From assembly GCA_027886185.1 (NCBI GenBank), contig WOAB01000595.1, positions 2,418,001-2,482,000 of the forward strand: a stretch of DNA of 64,000 nucleotides, given 5' to 3'. Positions 22,040 through 34,723 of this stretch are shown piece after piece. Numbering within the stretch: the stretch's first letter is position 1; every line of letters begins with the position of its first letter. The notes beneath the pieces were generated by a model. That model was given only the letters and a program-made list of their open reading frames with translations. It was not told the origin of the DNA and searched no databases. Source of the stretch: Rheum nobile (Eukaryota > Streptophyta > Magnoliopsida > Caryophyllales > Polygonaceae). The translations under genes were made by a program, and so were the position numbers.

Positions 22040-23423
22040 TGTAACACCCCCAAATCTTAACCCATTTGGAAAGGTATTACCGCCAGTGACCCTTGGCTTT
22101 CCTCACTGAAGCCACCCGAGGCTTTTACCATTTAAATACAATTATGAAACACATATGATACAAAATCATAATATTATTCATATAAAACATGAGTCCCGGG
22201 ATTACATCCCAATCCCGAATAGGACAAACACAGACTTTTAAACAAAGTACCGTGGAAGTCTTGATTAACAAATAACAGAGTAATTAAGTTACAACGGAAT
22301 ACTTTCTTGAAATATTACAAAAAGGGTTATGATCGTAATGATCACCTGCCCAAGGATCTCAACCTGATTAAAAGATAATTATTAAAACATCAAAAACAAC
22401 CGTCGTCTTCATAGTCAATCTAGTGTTCTCATATCTTCGCTCTATCTGATGTGCCGAATCGAACAGATGACACCAGCCAACAATGCAGATAACAATTGCG
22501 GTTGGTTAGTCTAAATGAATATACTATGCAAGGGTACAAAGAAGAAGGTTCTAAGTAGTCGTATTAGGTTAGACTTCTCGTCTCTTGAATAATAGTCGAG
22601 TACGCTTTTCAACCACCATACTCTACTTGAATATGACAAAAAGGCATGCACAAGAGAAGATTCCAACTAAAGCGAATCTTATCGGAATATCCAAGAGAAA
22701 ACTCCAACAGATTGAGTCTTTAACGAAGTATGACAAAGTCTGGAATATTTAAAGAATCACAGTATCACATTTGAGCGATTTAAAACAGCTGACTTAGATG
22801 TTTTGGTTCACGACCAACCTCACCGCATACAACGAATTCAGATTGGAAAGAGAACGTACTCTGATCAAAAGTCGAGACGAGCTTTCCTAGCTACACTATT
22901 CGCTTAGCTGCACTACTCGCCGAAGGTTTATTAAACATGTGCATCAAGAGCACTTATCTTATTATATTCCAAAACGCGCATCACGTTATAGGCTTTTAAA
23001 TGTATAAACCACCAGTGGAACTATACATCTTGATATGCGTTTCGTCTGAGAGTGACGCATACCGAAGAGATGAAATCCCGAGTTTGTGGCACTAGCTAAG
23101 TGCACCTACCTCTATACTCGTGTATCATAGGTTGGGTCATGACCGTAAAAATGGTATTAGGTGGGGACGAGCCACCTCTCTACCTGATTATAAAGAAACA
23201 ACTGGACCTGGCAGTGCCCTAGTAACGTTCCTAACTACTAGTGCTAACTAAACAGTTCAAGCACAACAATAGTTCACAACAAATCCACATAAATGCCCTC
23301 AAGGCGATCATAAATATATATTCATAATAGCGTTGTTCTAACAAATATACAACCTATTATAATATCATATTTTAATTTTCCAAAATAGTTTAAACAAAAC
23401 CGTTTCCAGACAAATGCAATAAT
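22040..23423 (-). repeat. D 3' LTR, distal part
   Basis: In plus orientation it begins TGTAACACCCCCAAATC, identical to the inner end of the 5' LTR at 40899. It is interrupted at 23423 by E and resumes at 33530. No coding function was seen. Confidence 0.92.
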
Positions 23424-24094
23424 TGTTGGGCCTGGCATCCCCGGAGAAGGTGGATCAAGTGAATCGAGCCCAAGCCCGTTGCAGATCGGAAGAACAAAGA
23501 AGAAGGCCCAGAGGAGGCGACAAGACTTATCTGGTCAAATGCCCTCCGACAGGATCGCGAGAATCTCGCCATACATTTAATGCCCAGATCACGCAACGTC
23601 CACAACATTCAAACCACTATAATTGCAGCAATTAAATGGCATAATCCTTGCCATTGCTCCCGACATTGAAGACGAAGATATTAGAAAAACATAACGGTCA
23701 CAATGGAAAATAACTTACCATATTTAGACGACGAAGAAGATAAGAGGAAACGAACACATTAACGCTAGACACACAAGCATCCTGGCTCACAAACGAATCA
23801 GAACAACACTTACGCTGCCCGCTTAGCTCTCCAGCAATCATCTGCGCTTAGTCTCCACCGGTCGCCACCTAAAAGTCATCGGTCGAGTCCTACACGACCA
23901 CTCGGTCTAAACTACGATAAGTTGTATCTCGATTCGATCCGATCAATACATTATCTAATAAAATCATCTCATTATTCTACATTTATTCTTTGCTTGTCAA
24001 TTATCTGCTTGGTTTGGATTGTTCTCTATTACCCGATCGACTAGTTACCCCGTCTAAGGCGATTTAAGTCGTCCGATCCTTTCGCCCCAAAACA
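23424..24094 (+). repeat. E 5' LTR
   Basis: 671 bp, TGTTGGGCC to CCCAAAACA. Pairs with 32854-33524. About 16 substitutions and no indels separate them by hand alignment. Confidence 0.95.
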
Positions 24095-24095
24095 A

Positions 24096-24115
24096 TTTGC
24101 CGCCCACCGTGGGGC
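24096..24115 (+). other. E primer-binding site
   Basis: TTTGCCGCCCACCGTGGGGC follows the LTR. Tat-lineage elements commonly have TTTGGCGCCCACCGTGGGG here, so one base differs. The tRNA partner is not the initiator Met. Confidence 0.7.
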
Positions 24116-24149
24116 AACTTGCCGATCACCCTTCCGAAACATTCCAACC

Positions 24150-25670
24150 ATGACTATTGACCCACCTACCGACAACGAAGAACCACGTCTCGAAGACGGA
24201 ACCCAAGATGCAGTAATCACAACCGAAAATCCTACTCCAACCCAGTTCCAAGAACTTTCCCAAAAAATTACCACCCTTCAAGAGGAACTAGCCCAACAAC
24301 GCCAAAAGACCGAGGCCCTAGCCGCTTTGTCAACCCAATCCGAAGCCGAGATCGCGCAACTAACCCGTGAAAATGAGTCTCTTAAGTCGCAGGTACAGTC
24401 AGTGGCTTCAGGATCTAGGAACGTGCCCGTCCACGGTGGTGTCCGAACACGCCTCGACATGGACAACATCGAGCCGACGCCTCCGAGCATACGACGTCAC
24501 AGACACACTGAGGGTACGTCTCGAACTCCTTTCGCTAGTCCATTTTCGACTAACCATGTCACCTTTTCCACACCGATCGGGCCTGCTGGGGCCCGAATCG
24601 ACGAACCGCAAGTTACCAATCCGCCAGATGTCCTGGCTCTTTTCCAGCAGACGCTCGACAGACACATGAAGACGATCGACGATCGCTTCAACAGGCTCCC
24701 AGGAGTCCCGCAACCAATCGAGAGGGAAACGTCCGGCGGATTCGAAGAATCCCCGTTCGTCGAAGAAATCGCAAGGGTCGAGATCCCCAAGAAGTTCCAT
24801 CTCCCCAACATGGCGACGTTCGACGGCACCACCGATCCAGATGACCATATCTCTCTCTATAAACAAAAACTAATGGCCACATCTGTTTCAAGGGAGAGCC
24901 GCGAGGCTGTCATGTGCAAAAGCTTTGGCACAACCCTCGCGGGTCCCGCACTAACGTGGTTTATGCGTTTGCCTCGGGGAATGATTACGTCCTTTGCGGA
25001 TCTGGTCAACTCTTTCAAGAGTCAATTTGCTAGTAGTCGAAGGCTCGAAAGACAATCAAGTGACCTCTACCGAGTCACACAAAGGTATAACGAACCCCTT
25101 CGGAATTATCTTAATAGGTACAATAAGGAAAAAGTGGTGATCCCCCACTGCGACGTCACAACCTCCATTGAGGCCTTCCGACAAGGTCTGGTCAAAGACA
25201 TCAATCTCTACGACGAGATTACCAAGTACCCATGTAAAAGTTTTGAAGATGTCCAAGCCAAAACCATGGCCGAGGTAAGATTGGAAGAAGTCGCGTAAAG
25301 CCTCACGCGGACCCGATCCATCCGACCGTAAAAATCCCCCCGACAACCGTCGAGACAGACGATCTCATCCCTATTCTCGTAATCGAAACGAACCAAATCA
25401 GGTAAACTCTTTCCAAGACAGGTCACAGGAATGGAGAGACGGTCCGGCGTTGCCTCCTAGGGTCCAGTCTTTTAATTTCAATGTTTCCGTGTCGGAGCTC
25501 ATCAAGAGTTTCGACAAATACGGAAAAGAGGTAAGATGGCCCCGAAAGAGTGACCGACCAGATGTCAAGAAGGACATGAGTCGATGGTGAGAATTCCACG
25601 GCGACCACGGTCATTCGACCGACGAGTGCATCGCCCTGCGGAAGGAAGTCGCTAGGCTGCTCTCACAGGG
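24150..25670 (+). pseudogene. E gag
   Basis: ATG at 24150. Residues 30-90 or so are a likely coiled coil (leucine/glutamine heptads, for example QKITTLQEELAQQ). A Tat capsid region follows: VEIPKKFHLPNMATFDGTTD, then GPALTWFMRLP. The first ORF ends at 25298; reading resumes in another frame (+1) into a basic linker and a zinc knuckle ending HGDHGHSTDEC. The first knuckle cysteine is replaced by TGA (25588-25590), a change not explained by C-to-T. Gag and pol otherwise share a frame, so the ancestor probably made one polyprotein. Confidence 0.88.
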
Positions 25671-28600
25671 GCTCATGCGCAACGTAATCTCGGAGCGGGC
25701 AAAGGCCACCATGGAACGTCGAGATCAGGTAAAACAGAACAAACCCCCATCTCCCGTCCATACAAAAGTTGTCAATACCATTTCAGGTGGATCGGATATA
25801 TATGGAAACACATACTCTGCGGCTAAGCGACATGCTAGGGAAAGCAAGGGCGACAAGCCCGAGGCATCGGAATTCAAGCCAAGGAGGACATCTGACCTTC
25901 CGACGGTCACATTCGACGAATCCGATTCCGACGGGTCGGATAGTCACCACGATGGTCTGGTAATCTCTTTGTCTATTGGTAATTGTTTAATACGGAGAGT
26001 ACTAATCGATACAGGGAGTTCGACAAACCTCTTGACCCTTGACGCTCTTAAAGAAATGGGTCTGACTGAGAACGACCTAATCAAGAAGTCGACCCCACTG
26101 GTCGGGTTCATTGGTGAGGTTAAGCATACGACTGGTGAAATCATTCTAACCACATACGCTGGAGGAATCAACCAACAGGTGAAATTCTTAGTCCTAGACT
26201 GTCCGTCTCCCTATAATTGTATTCTTGGCAGGCCATGGATACACGCTATGAAGGCAGTACCTTCAACGTATCATCAAGTCATCAAATTCCCCACTGAATG
26301 GGGAGTCCAAGAGATCAAAGGAGATCAAAGGACCGCAAAAGAATGCTACGTCGCTTCCATGAAGAGCGCAGTCGAACACAAGACCGCATAGCAACCACAG
26401 AGCGGCGAAGGGCCTAGTCGGTACGTCGAACCAGAAATGGAAAAACTCGATGAAATCGCACTAGACCCTTCAAAGCCAAACCAAACGGTAAGGGTCGGGT
26501 CGGACTTGGACGATTCGACCAAACAACAACTTCTTGACTTTCTCAGGGCCAATGCTGACTGTTTCGCATGGTCGCATGAGGATATGGTCGGAATATCTCC
26601 AAACGTTATTACTCATAAATTAAATGTGGATCCATCTCATCCCCCTGTCAAGCAAAAACGCAGGAAGTTTGCCCCCGAGCGGAACAAGATAGTCGACGAC
26701 GAAGTCAAAAGATTATTGGAAACAGGAAAGATCAGGGAGGTCCACTATCCTGAATGGCTAGCCAACGTGGTCGTAGTCCAAAAAAAGAATGGCAAATGGA
26801 GAGTCTGCATCGACTTCACAGACCTCAACAAGGCTTGTCCCAAGGACTCGTTCCCTCTACCCCATATCGACGCCATGGTCGATGCCACAGCGGGGCACGA
26901 AATGCTTACCTTCATGGACGCTTTCAGCGGTTACAATCAAATCCTTATGGAACCCGACGATCAAGAAAAAATAGCGTTCATCACCAGCCAAGATATCTAT
27001 TGTTACCGAGTAATGCCCTTTGGTCTGAAAAATACAGGGGCTATGTATCAACGACTAGTCAACAAAATGTTCAAAGACCAAATCGGAGACACGATGGAAG
27101 TCTACATCGACGACATGTTGGTCAAGTCCAAAAAGAAAGAAGATCACATAGACCACCTACGTGACAGCTTCGAGGTGCTCAAAAGGTACAACATGAAACT
27201 AAACCCTATTAAATGCTCCTTCGGAGTGTCGTCAGGGAAGTTCTTAGGATACATGGTGACACAAAGAGGAGTAGAGGCTAGCCCAGAACAGATCAAGGCT
27301 CTCATCAACCTTCGATCCTCCCGATGCGTCAAAGATGTACAGAAGCTCACAGGTCGGATAGCAGCTCTGAGCAGATTCATCTCCAAATCATCCGACAAAT
27401 GCAAACCCTTCCACGATGCACTCAAGAAGAACAAGTCCTTTCAATGGACGGAAGAACACGAAACAGCTTTCCAAAACCTCAAAGGGTACCTGGCCAGTCC
27501 CATGTTACTGACCAAACCTAAAGGCGATGAGCCCTTATTTCTTTATCTTGCAGTGTTAGAATCAGCCGTAAGCGCAGTACTGATCAGGGAGGATGATGGA
27601 AAACAATCGCCAATATATTACGTCAATCGAACGTTGTTACCGGCCGAAACAAGGTATTCGTCACTTGAAAAGCTCGTGCTATCACTGGTAATGGCTTCGA
27701 ACAAACTCAAACCATATTGCGAATCCCATACTATTACTGTTCGCACTAATCATCCCATGAGATCTATCATGAGGAAACCTGAGTTCACAGGACGAATGAC
27801 CAAATGGGCCATACACCTCAGTGGTTACGATATCGAGTACGAGCCCAGGACAGCGATCAAGTCGCAAGCCTTACCCGACTTTGTGGTCGATTTCAATTCG
27901 ACCCTAGAGCAAGAAGCCACAAAAGAAGCAACACAATTACTTGCGACGGATGAGGCAGGTACATGGGAGCTCCACACATACGGGGCATCGAATGCCAGAG
28001 GATCGGGGCTAGGGGTCGTACTAAAATCACCACAAGGGGACAAGATAGCTCAAGCTGTCAGATGTGAGTGGGATGCGACTAACAACGAAGCTGAATACGA
28101 GGCACTCATATTTGGACTCATCCTAGCTCGCGACCTAGGGGTCCGAGAGATCGAAGTCGTTTGCGACTCCCTGCTGGTCGTAAACCAGATACAAGGGTCG
28201 TGCAGTTCCAAGGATACTAGAATGATAGCCTACCTGGAGGTAGCCAAGAAACTGATCGGACAATTCCAAATATTCAACATCAGACAGGTGCCCAGGGATC
28301 TTAACTCCCAAGCTGACGCACTCGCTAATCTGGGATCCGTCCTAGACCCGAAGGAATTTCCACACATACCATTGGCCCACATCACCATGCCATCCGTCCC
28401 AAGGACATCCGTCGAGTCAACAACATCGCTTGAAGAACTCGTCGCCATGGAAATAGGCGACCGATCAGAAGAAGACATCGTCGACACGAATGACGACTGG
28501 ATGCTACCTTACATTAGATGGTTAAAGGACGGCATCCTACCCGATGACAAGACGGAAGCAAAAAGGCTCAAGGTACAAGCACTCTCTTACGATATCGTAC

Positions 28601-29733
28601 ATAACATCTTGTATAAAAGATCTGTTACAGGACTACTCCTACGATGCCTCAAGACTCCAGAAGTCGGACGTATCTTACAATCGTTGCACGAAGGGGAGTG
28701 TGGCAATCACACCGGCGGACGAAGCCTCTCGGGAAAAGCCCTACGAAACGGGTACTATTGGCCAACGATGAACAAAGACGCCATGGAATACACCAAGACA
28801 TGCGATGCCTATCAGCGGAACGCACCCGTCCATCATCAGCCTTCGGAGCTCCTCTATCCGACCCTAGCTCCATGGCCCTTTATGAGATGGGGAATGGACA
28901 TCGTCGGAAAGCTCCCCCCCGCGTCGGGTCAAAGAGTCTTCTTCCTTGCCATGACGGACTACTTCTCTAAATGGATCGAAGCCGAAGCCTACAGAGAGGT
29001 AAAAGATCAACACGTCATTTCATTCATAAAACACAATATCTTGTGCAGATTTTGCGTCCCATCAGAAATCGTGTGCGACAATGGCTCCCAATTCATCAGC
29101 CATAAGACTCGAACCTTCTGCGACCAGTGGAACATCAAGTTGGTCATATCCACACCTCGGTATCCGCAATCCAACGGACAAGCCGAATCCAGCAACAAGA
29201 TCATTATCAACAACCTTAAGAAACGCCTCACAGGGGCTAAAGGCAAATGGGCAGACGAACTCCCATTTATTCTCTCGTCCGACAGGACTACTCCAAAGAA
29301 TGTGACCGGGCAATCGCCTTTCTCTCTCGTCTATGGGAGTGAGGCGGTCATCCCGGCTGAGTTACTGGTTCCGACCGCTCGCTACAACCTTCAGAAAAAT
29401 GAACAAAACGACATCGAACTAGCACACAATCTGGACACAGCGGACGAAATCAGAGAGAAAGCCTGAATCAGGATGGTCAGGTTCCAACAACAAGTCGCAA
29501 GGAGCTACAACAAGAACGTCTGAATCAAGGCATTCAAGGTCGGAGACTGGGTCCTCAGGAAAACTTTCCAGAACACTAAGAACCCATCCGACGGAAAGCT
29601 AGCACCACAGTGGGAAGGACCTTACTTGATCACCGAAGTGGTCGGACAGGGAGCATATCAGCTAAAGGATAAAGACGGACAACCGATCCCGAGGAGTTGG
29701 AACGCAGCACATCTAAAACTCTACCATTTCTGA
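25671..29733 (+). pseudogene. E pol: protease, RT, RNase H, second RNase H, integrase
   Basis: Protease VLIDTGSSTNLL (near 25995-26035) is intact. TAG at 26389 (CAG type) precedes a 1009-codon open frame. RT has VCIDFTDLNKACPKD and YIDDML (27103-27120). The first RNase H lacks its leading Asp (YLAVLESAVSAVL), as is usual in Tat. The second RNase H reads HTYGASN where VDGAS is expected (TAC at 27979-27981), so its first catalytic Asp is lost. The integrase finger reads CDAYQ instead of CDxCQ (28810-28812). Integrase DDE (GMDIVG, CDNGSQF, GQAESSN) is intact. TGAs at 29464 and 29521 fit CGA; the frame ends at 29731-29733. Confidence 0.93.
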
Positions 29734-29769
29734 ACCAATGAGGTAAAACATCACACAAATCTTATACCT

Positions 29770-29957
29770 CGCATATACATTGCTATCTGTCGCATACAAA
29801 TTGCATGCTATCGCATATACATTACTATATGTCGCATACAAATCGCATGCTATCGCATATACATTGCTATCTGTTGTATACAAATCGCATGCTATCGCAT
29901 ATACATTGCTACCTGTCACATACATACCGCATGCTGTCGCATGTACATCGCTATCTC
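29770..29957 (+). repeat. 42 bp minisatellite in E 3' region
   Basis: About four and a half head-to-tail copies of a 42 bp unit built on GCATATACATTGCTATCTG and GCATACAAATCGCATGCTAT. Copies differ at a few sites. It lies just beyond pol, outside the antisense ORF. Confidence 0.88.
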
Positions 29958-30616
29958 CTTTTACATATCATCATCTGACACTAAGCGAAGACTTCCTCCT
30001 TACAAAAACACAAATGCAGAACAGCATTTATATTGGATCCTGTCATCCGCAAAAAAAGCGCTTACATTACATTACACGATAGATCGGAACACGGGGAGAT
30101 GACAACACAGGCACGTCGGCACACCGCCTGCCTTACACAAAACATAAGGTATAACACCTTATTACATTTACGCAATAAAACATATTGCTTACCTCCCCGG
30201 CATAATGTCATGACTAACACATACACAAACACATCGCAGGCCTGCTCTACATACATACACACGGTGAAACCCCACTCGACGGAGCATACGGGTGAAACCA
30301 ACATACACGAAATACAAAACGTCGTCGACAACTTCCTTGAAGGTCCGACGAACATGTACGAAATGAACTAGCATACGACTCTATATGTAAAAATACAATT
30401 GCATCGACATAAAAGCATCTTTATACAAATACGCGACCCGCGATGGTGGACGGGTCGCCAAAACACATTGTCTTCCTACACATCTGTAGGACTTTTAACG
30501 ACAATCATTCAGAAATATCCTGCGACCCGCGATGGTGGACGGGTCGCCAAAACACATAATATTCAAACCCACACACAGGTGGGGCAAAGAAAGTCATACT
30601 ACGCAGAGAAAACAAA
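29958..30616 (+). other. E 3' non-coding region
   Basis: Non-coding in both directions apart from short unlikely ORFs. Between the minisatellite and the antisense gene it holds two copies of a hairpin motif (next entry). It corresponds to the 3' untranslated part of the antisense gene and of the genomic RNA. Confidence 0.6.
30433..30555 (+). repeat. Paired GC-rich hairpin motif in E
   Basis: Two identical copies (30433-30458 and 30522-30547) of an 8 bp inverted repeat, GCGACCCG and CGGGTCGC, around a 10-nt loop. The identity extends into the flanking CCAAAACACA. The copies start 89 bp apart. Confidence 0.85.
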
Positions 30617-32540
30617 TCAAGCGTCGGGAGCAATGGCATTACCTTCCGCAGGGGCTGGCTCCAGAGAAGCTATCTCATCAGTCGGCTCGACATCACCAAG
30701 ATGGGCCTCGTTCTCATCGGCGCCTTCATCCACGGCCTCCTCTCCGACGTCAGCTAAGCAAAACATCTCCTGACCAGGATCACCCTTTGGGAACATGGAG
30801 TCTAGAGTCTCCTTCTCCGCTTTCAGGTCCCAGAGATCATGCTTGCCCTCGTTGAACTCCTCGATCATTTCGATGTGCGACTTCACCGCATAAAAGGCCC
30901 CAACGTCACCAGCAATTTGGCCATCGGCAATGCGAGCCCGCCTCACCTCCTCCTCAACGCCTGATCGGCACTCTTCAAACTCCCTCCGACTTGCGACCAG
31001 CTCTTCTTGACTGCTCTTCAGCTCCCTGGTGAGGCGACGCTCAGTCTCACGGCAGCGACTCTCCGCTCCCTCCAGCTAGGTCCTCAAAGATGCAAGGTCG
31101 GACTCTGACCTAACAGCCCTGTCCTTGGCCTTGACAAGCATCGCCTGAACACCGGAGTAAGCTCCCAAGAAATACGGGAAGGCTTGACAGAAAGACATAC
31201 GACAACACAAAAACACAATCAAGAAACGCAGTCGAGCAAAAAGAAACATAAAAACAAGAACAAAGGGCAACTCACCCTCCACGCGGAGCATCCCGCTTCA
31301 CCAATGCAGTCTAGAGGGGAGACATCCTTAACTTCCGACTTCAAAGTCAGGTCCTGAGCGCGAAAAAGGTCGGCGATCGACTGTCCGACGGCACCGATCT
31401 TGCCGACCCCCTCAACAGTCGCACTCTTTTTCCTAGGGATGTCCTCCACCTTGACGTCTTCAGGGCAAGCGCTCGCCTTCCTCTTAGAGCCAGTCTTGAC
31501 TGGAACCGTCAGATCCACCAGATTCGGTTTGCTTGACGCGGCTTGCCGCCTTCCTCTGCTCGATCAGACTTTTCCTTGACGCCACCCTCAAACGAGCCCT
31601 CGATCGACCACCAGGGGAACCTGACACGACAGAACAACAAAAAAGGGAGAAATCCTAAAGTACACGACAAAACGAAAAACAGTAAAAGACGCCTGGAGTC
31701 AAGAATCTACCTTTTGCACGAGACGATGAGACATTCGACATGTCGTCTTGAGAGGCAGGAGTCGTCGGTAGCAGGTTGACGTTCACAAACTTTCTTTCAG
31801 ACGCGGGAATTTCAAGGACAATCTTCGACAAGCCTTCCGACCGGCTACTCACTTCTAGATCTTCTGGTTCGGGGACTACAAAAAAGAAAAGTTAAGGCAA
31901 GAGTTAAGACACATAAAATACGCGAAAGAGAAGACAAATACATACTATCGATTCGCCACTCCGTCAACAAAAACGGACACTCTCCCTCCTTCTCCAAAGA
32001 AGAACGTTCGACGAAAAAGAACTTCGACCCCCATCCGCGGTCGTTGACATCAGGGCTCTGCACCAAGGGCATCCGACCATGTCGGATATGCAACTGAACG
32101 CGACAGGAACTCTTCGACCCAATAAAGTAGTTATACCACAGAGCGTCAAAATCAAAATCGGCCCCAGTTTGAACATTCACAAGGTCTAAAACCCTAAGAA
32201 CTCTCCATGCCTGAGGCATTACTTGACATGGCGCTAGCGCTAAAGTGGCTAAAAAATCCCTGACAAGGGGAGAGAAAGGAAATTTGTGCCCTATTCTAAA
32301 TGGGTATGCGTAGAAGCAAATCCATCCTTCGTAATGCGCATCGGCCCTCTCGTCTGGATGAGGCAACCTGGCGACCGTCTCTGGTGGAAAGCCTCCGACT
32401 TGGAGAACTTGATCCAGCTCCGCCTGGGACAAAGTGCTAGTCAATGCGTCCGACTCCTTCAAAATGAAACGAGAAGGAGTTTCCCCTTCATGAGAATCGG
32501 AAAGAGTCTTCGACGACTCGGAAGCCTCGATGGAAACCAT
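30617..32540 (-). pseudogene. E antisense gene, four predicted exons
   Basis: On the strand opposite gag-pol. Exon 1 (32540-31946) encodes a region with GWICFYAYPFRIGHKFPF and LALAPCQVMPQAWRVLRVL, resembling the putative gypsy-type transposon domain (PF04195). Predicted introns obey GT-AG: 31945-31876, 31710-31621 and 31275-31183. Phases join cleanly for exons 1 to 2 and 2 to 3. Exon 3 needs a frame change near 31540. Exon 4 (31182-30617) is a likely coiled coil (KSSQEELVASRREFEEC) with an acidic tail. TAG at 31076-31078 fits CAG decay. Antisense ORFs are known in Tat elements; their function is unknown. Confidence 0.72.
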
Positions 32541-32853
32541 TAAAAGATTTTAAGAGAGAGAGAGATCAAAGAGCTATGACTAGAGAAATCAGAAAACTAT
32601 GGCGAAAGAGACCGAGAAGCTTACCAGAAGAAACTTGCAAAGGAAGATGGGATGAAGACTAATCGATTCCCTCTGCTATGAATTTATGGAGGGAAGCGAA
32701 GATTTGCAGAGGCATCGCATCATGCCCCGATCACGCGCCATGTAGCCCTGAGCAAACGCACCAAAAAAGGATGGTGAAGATCGTATCTAGAGAAGTTGCC
32801 ACGGATTCCGTTTTACTTGCCTAAACCAAAAACCCAAGGCAACTTGGGGCTAT
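32541..32853 (-). other. Upstream region of the antisense gene
   Basis: Non-coding. It would hold the antisense promoter and ends at the 3' LTR boundary. A weak purine-rich tract (ACTTGGGGC, near 32842-32850) is the likely plus-strand primer of E. No clear TATA box was identified. Confidence 0.5.
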
Positions 32854-33524
32854 TGTTGGGCCTGGCATCCCCGGAGAAGGTGGATCAAGTGAATCGAGCC
32901 CAAGCCCGTTGCAGATCGTAAGAACAAAGGAGAAGGCCCAGAGGAGGCGACAAGACTTCTCTGGTCGAATGCCCTCCGACAGGATCGCGAGAATCTCGCC
33001 ATACATTTAATGCCCAGATCACGCAACGTCCACAGCATTCAAACCACTATAATTGCAGCAATTAAATGGCATAATCATTGCCATTGCTCCCGGCATTGAA
33101 GACGAAGATATTAGAAAAACATAACGGTCACAATGGAAAAGAACTTACCATATTTAGACGACGAAGAAGATAAGAGGAAACGAACACATTAACGCTAGAC
33201 ACACAAGCATCTTGGCTCACAAACGAATCAGAACAACACTTACGCTGCCCGCTTAGCTCTCCAGCAATCATCTGCGCTTAGTCTCTACCGGTCGCCACCT
33301 AAAAGTCATCGGTCGAGTCCTACACGACCACTCGATCTAAACTACGATAAGTTGTATCTCGATTCGATCCGATCAATACATTATCTAATAAAATCATCTC
33401 ACTATTCTATATTTATTCTTTGCTTGTCAATTATCTGCTTGGTTTGGATTATTCTCTATCACCCGATCGACTAGTTACCCCGTCTAAGGCGATTTAGGTC
33501 GTCCGATCCTTTCGCCCCAAAACA
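32854..33524 (+). repeat. E 3' LTR
   Basis: 671 bp, TGTTGGGCC to CCCAAAACA, followed by the ATAAT target duplication. The same length as the 5' LTR. Confidence 0.95.
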
Positions 33525-33837
33525 ATAATCATTCCAAATTATTTACTCAATTAAACAACTGATAATTAATGAAAGCATGAAATGATGAGCAAGAGCGAAC
33601 CGCCACTTGCCTTAAATTTGCAAAAGCTTAAACGAAGCTAGGTACGACAATAACTGGTTTCCGAGCTTCAAGCAGGGACAAATCTGGCAACACAGATTCT
33701 TTCGGATCGACCTATAAAGAAACCCTAAGTTAGATTCGACGATAACGAGTACGAATCTAAAGAATAACGAAAGAAATCGAAAGGAACGAAGTCCGATCGA
33801 AAGCCACAGAAGCCAAAGCCGAACATGGCTAAGGGTT

Positions 33838-34440
33838 CTGGGCGGCGGGCGCCGCCTGTTCATGGCGGCGGTCGCCGCCAGCCTTACGGCGGGCGCCGCT
33901 ATGAACATCGGAAAATTATAATGAGAACTTAAAACTCACCGACGGCGAGCGATTTGGTCCTCTTTTGCCTTGCTTTTGATTCTAAGCTTCTATGGGCCTC
34001 CAAAGCTTCTCTTGGCAACTGGAAACAACACCAATGGAGCTCCGGCGATCGGCTTCCAAATCTCCGACGAGAGCTCACAATTCCGGCGAGACAAATTTGA
34101 GGATTTTGAGCTTGATTCTGTGCTCAATCTGATCCCCAATCATCTAAATTTATAGCCCAGCCTCAAGAAGGGATAAGAATGCCAGCCAAACCACGTGGAA
34201 GGCCACAATTCGGGCGTCGTCAGACCTCCGGAAGCTACAGGGCTACTCCGGCGGCGGTCGCCGGTGACAACTTCTGGTCGCCGCTTCCCAAGCTCTATGG
34301 CGGCGGGGTGATGGCGGCGGTCGCCGCCACTAGGCAGCGGTCGCCGCCCCTAGGCCACCTGGAGGGCCACCTGGCGAGACGAAGGTGCCGATGAGTTGAC
34401 CGGCGGCGGTCGCCGCCAAACCCACGGCGGGCGCCTCCAT
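33838..34440 (-). repeat. GC-dyad clusters in D 3' LTR
   Basis: Clusters at 33838-33900 and 34248-34440 contain GGCGGCGGTCGCCGCC and GGCGGGCGCCGCC, spaced by 10-30 bp of ordinary sequence. The other D LTR has matching clusters at 42592-42672 and 43020-43202, but unit number and order differ. The clusters lie on both sides of the TATA-like box. Confidence 0.82.
34148..34154 (-). promoter_or_regulatory. Probable TATA box of D 3' LTR
   Basis: The minus strand reads GGGCTATAAATTTAG. The matching box in the 5' LTR is at 42921-42927. Confidence 0.55.
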
Positions 34441-34687
34441 GTCAACTCTTATCCGATCAGGTTTTGGATTAAATTGGCTTAGCCCGGGATAAAAATAATC
34501 GTGCATGAACGAGTATTAAGTCCCAAAGTACGTCGACTATATATTATTTCACTGAGAAAAATATAACAGAGATTGAGAACATTACAGAATGTCTTAAACT
34601 CTCTGAAATTAATCCGACGTACAAAACGGGCATTCGGGAATAATCCCAGAACTCCAAAATATCCTTATAGAAATACGGGTTATCACA

Positions 34688-34704
34688 TCACCTCCCCCTT
34701 AAAA
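34688..34704 (-). other. D polypurine tract
   Basis: The minus strand reads TTTTAAGGGGGAGGTGA immediately before the LTR start TGTGATAACCC. It is the expected plus-strand primer. Confidence 0.85.
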
Positions 34705-34723
34705 GAAGTTTCGACCCCGAAAC

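Larger units (their letters stand above)
23424..33524 (+). mobile_element. E: Tat-type Ty3/gypsy element with antisense gene
   Basis: Complete 10,101 bp element, TG to CA, with ATAAT duplicated at 23419-23423 and 33525-33529. Two LTRs of exactly 671 bp differ at about 16 sites (2.4 percent), making it the youngest datable insertion here. Gag has an N-terminal coiled coil, and pol has a second RNase H after the usual one. A spliced antisense ORF occupies the 3' region. The second RNase H and antisense ORF are hallmarks of the Tat lineage. Confidence 0.95.
33530..34687 (-). repeat. D 3' LTR, proximal part
   Basis: Resumes D LTR sequence after E and ends at GGGTTATCACA (minus-strand start TGTGATAACCC). 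TATAAAT is at 34148-34154 on the minus strand. It includes two clusters of GC-rich dyads. Confidence 0.92.

Noticed and set aside
23475..23500. AGATCGGAAGA, the start of a sequencing adapter, in the E 5' LTR
   Set aside because: The paired LTR has AGATCGTAAGA at the same place within matching flanks, so it is native sequence.
29780..30082. 100-codon ORF through the minisatellite
   Set aside because: It exists because 42 is divisible by three; the repeated peptide has no counterpart I know and the flanks are non-coding.
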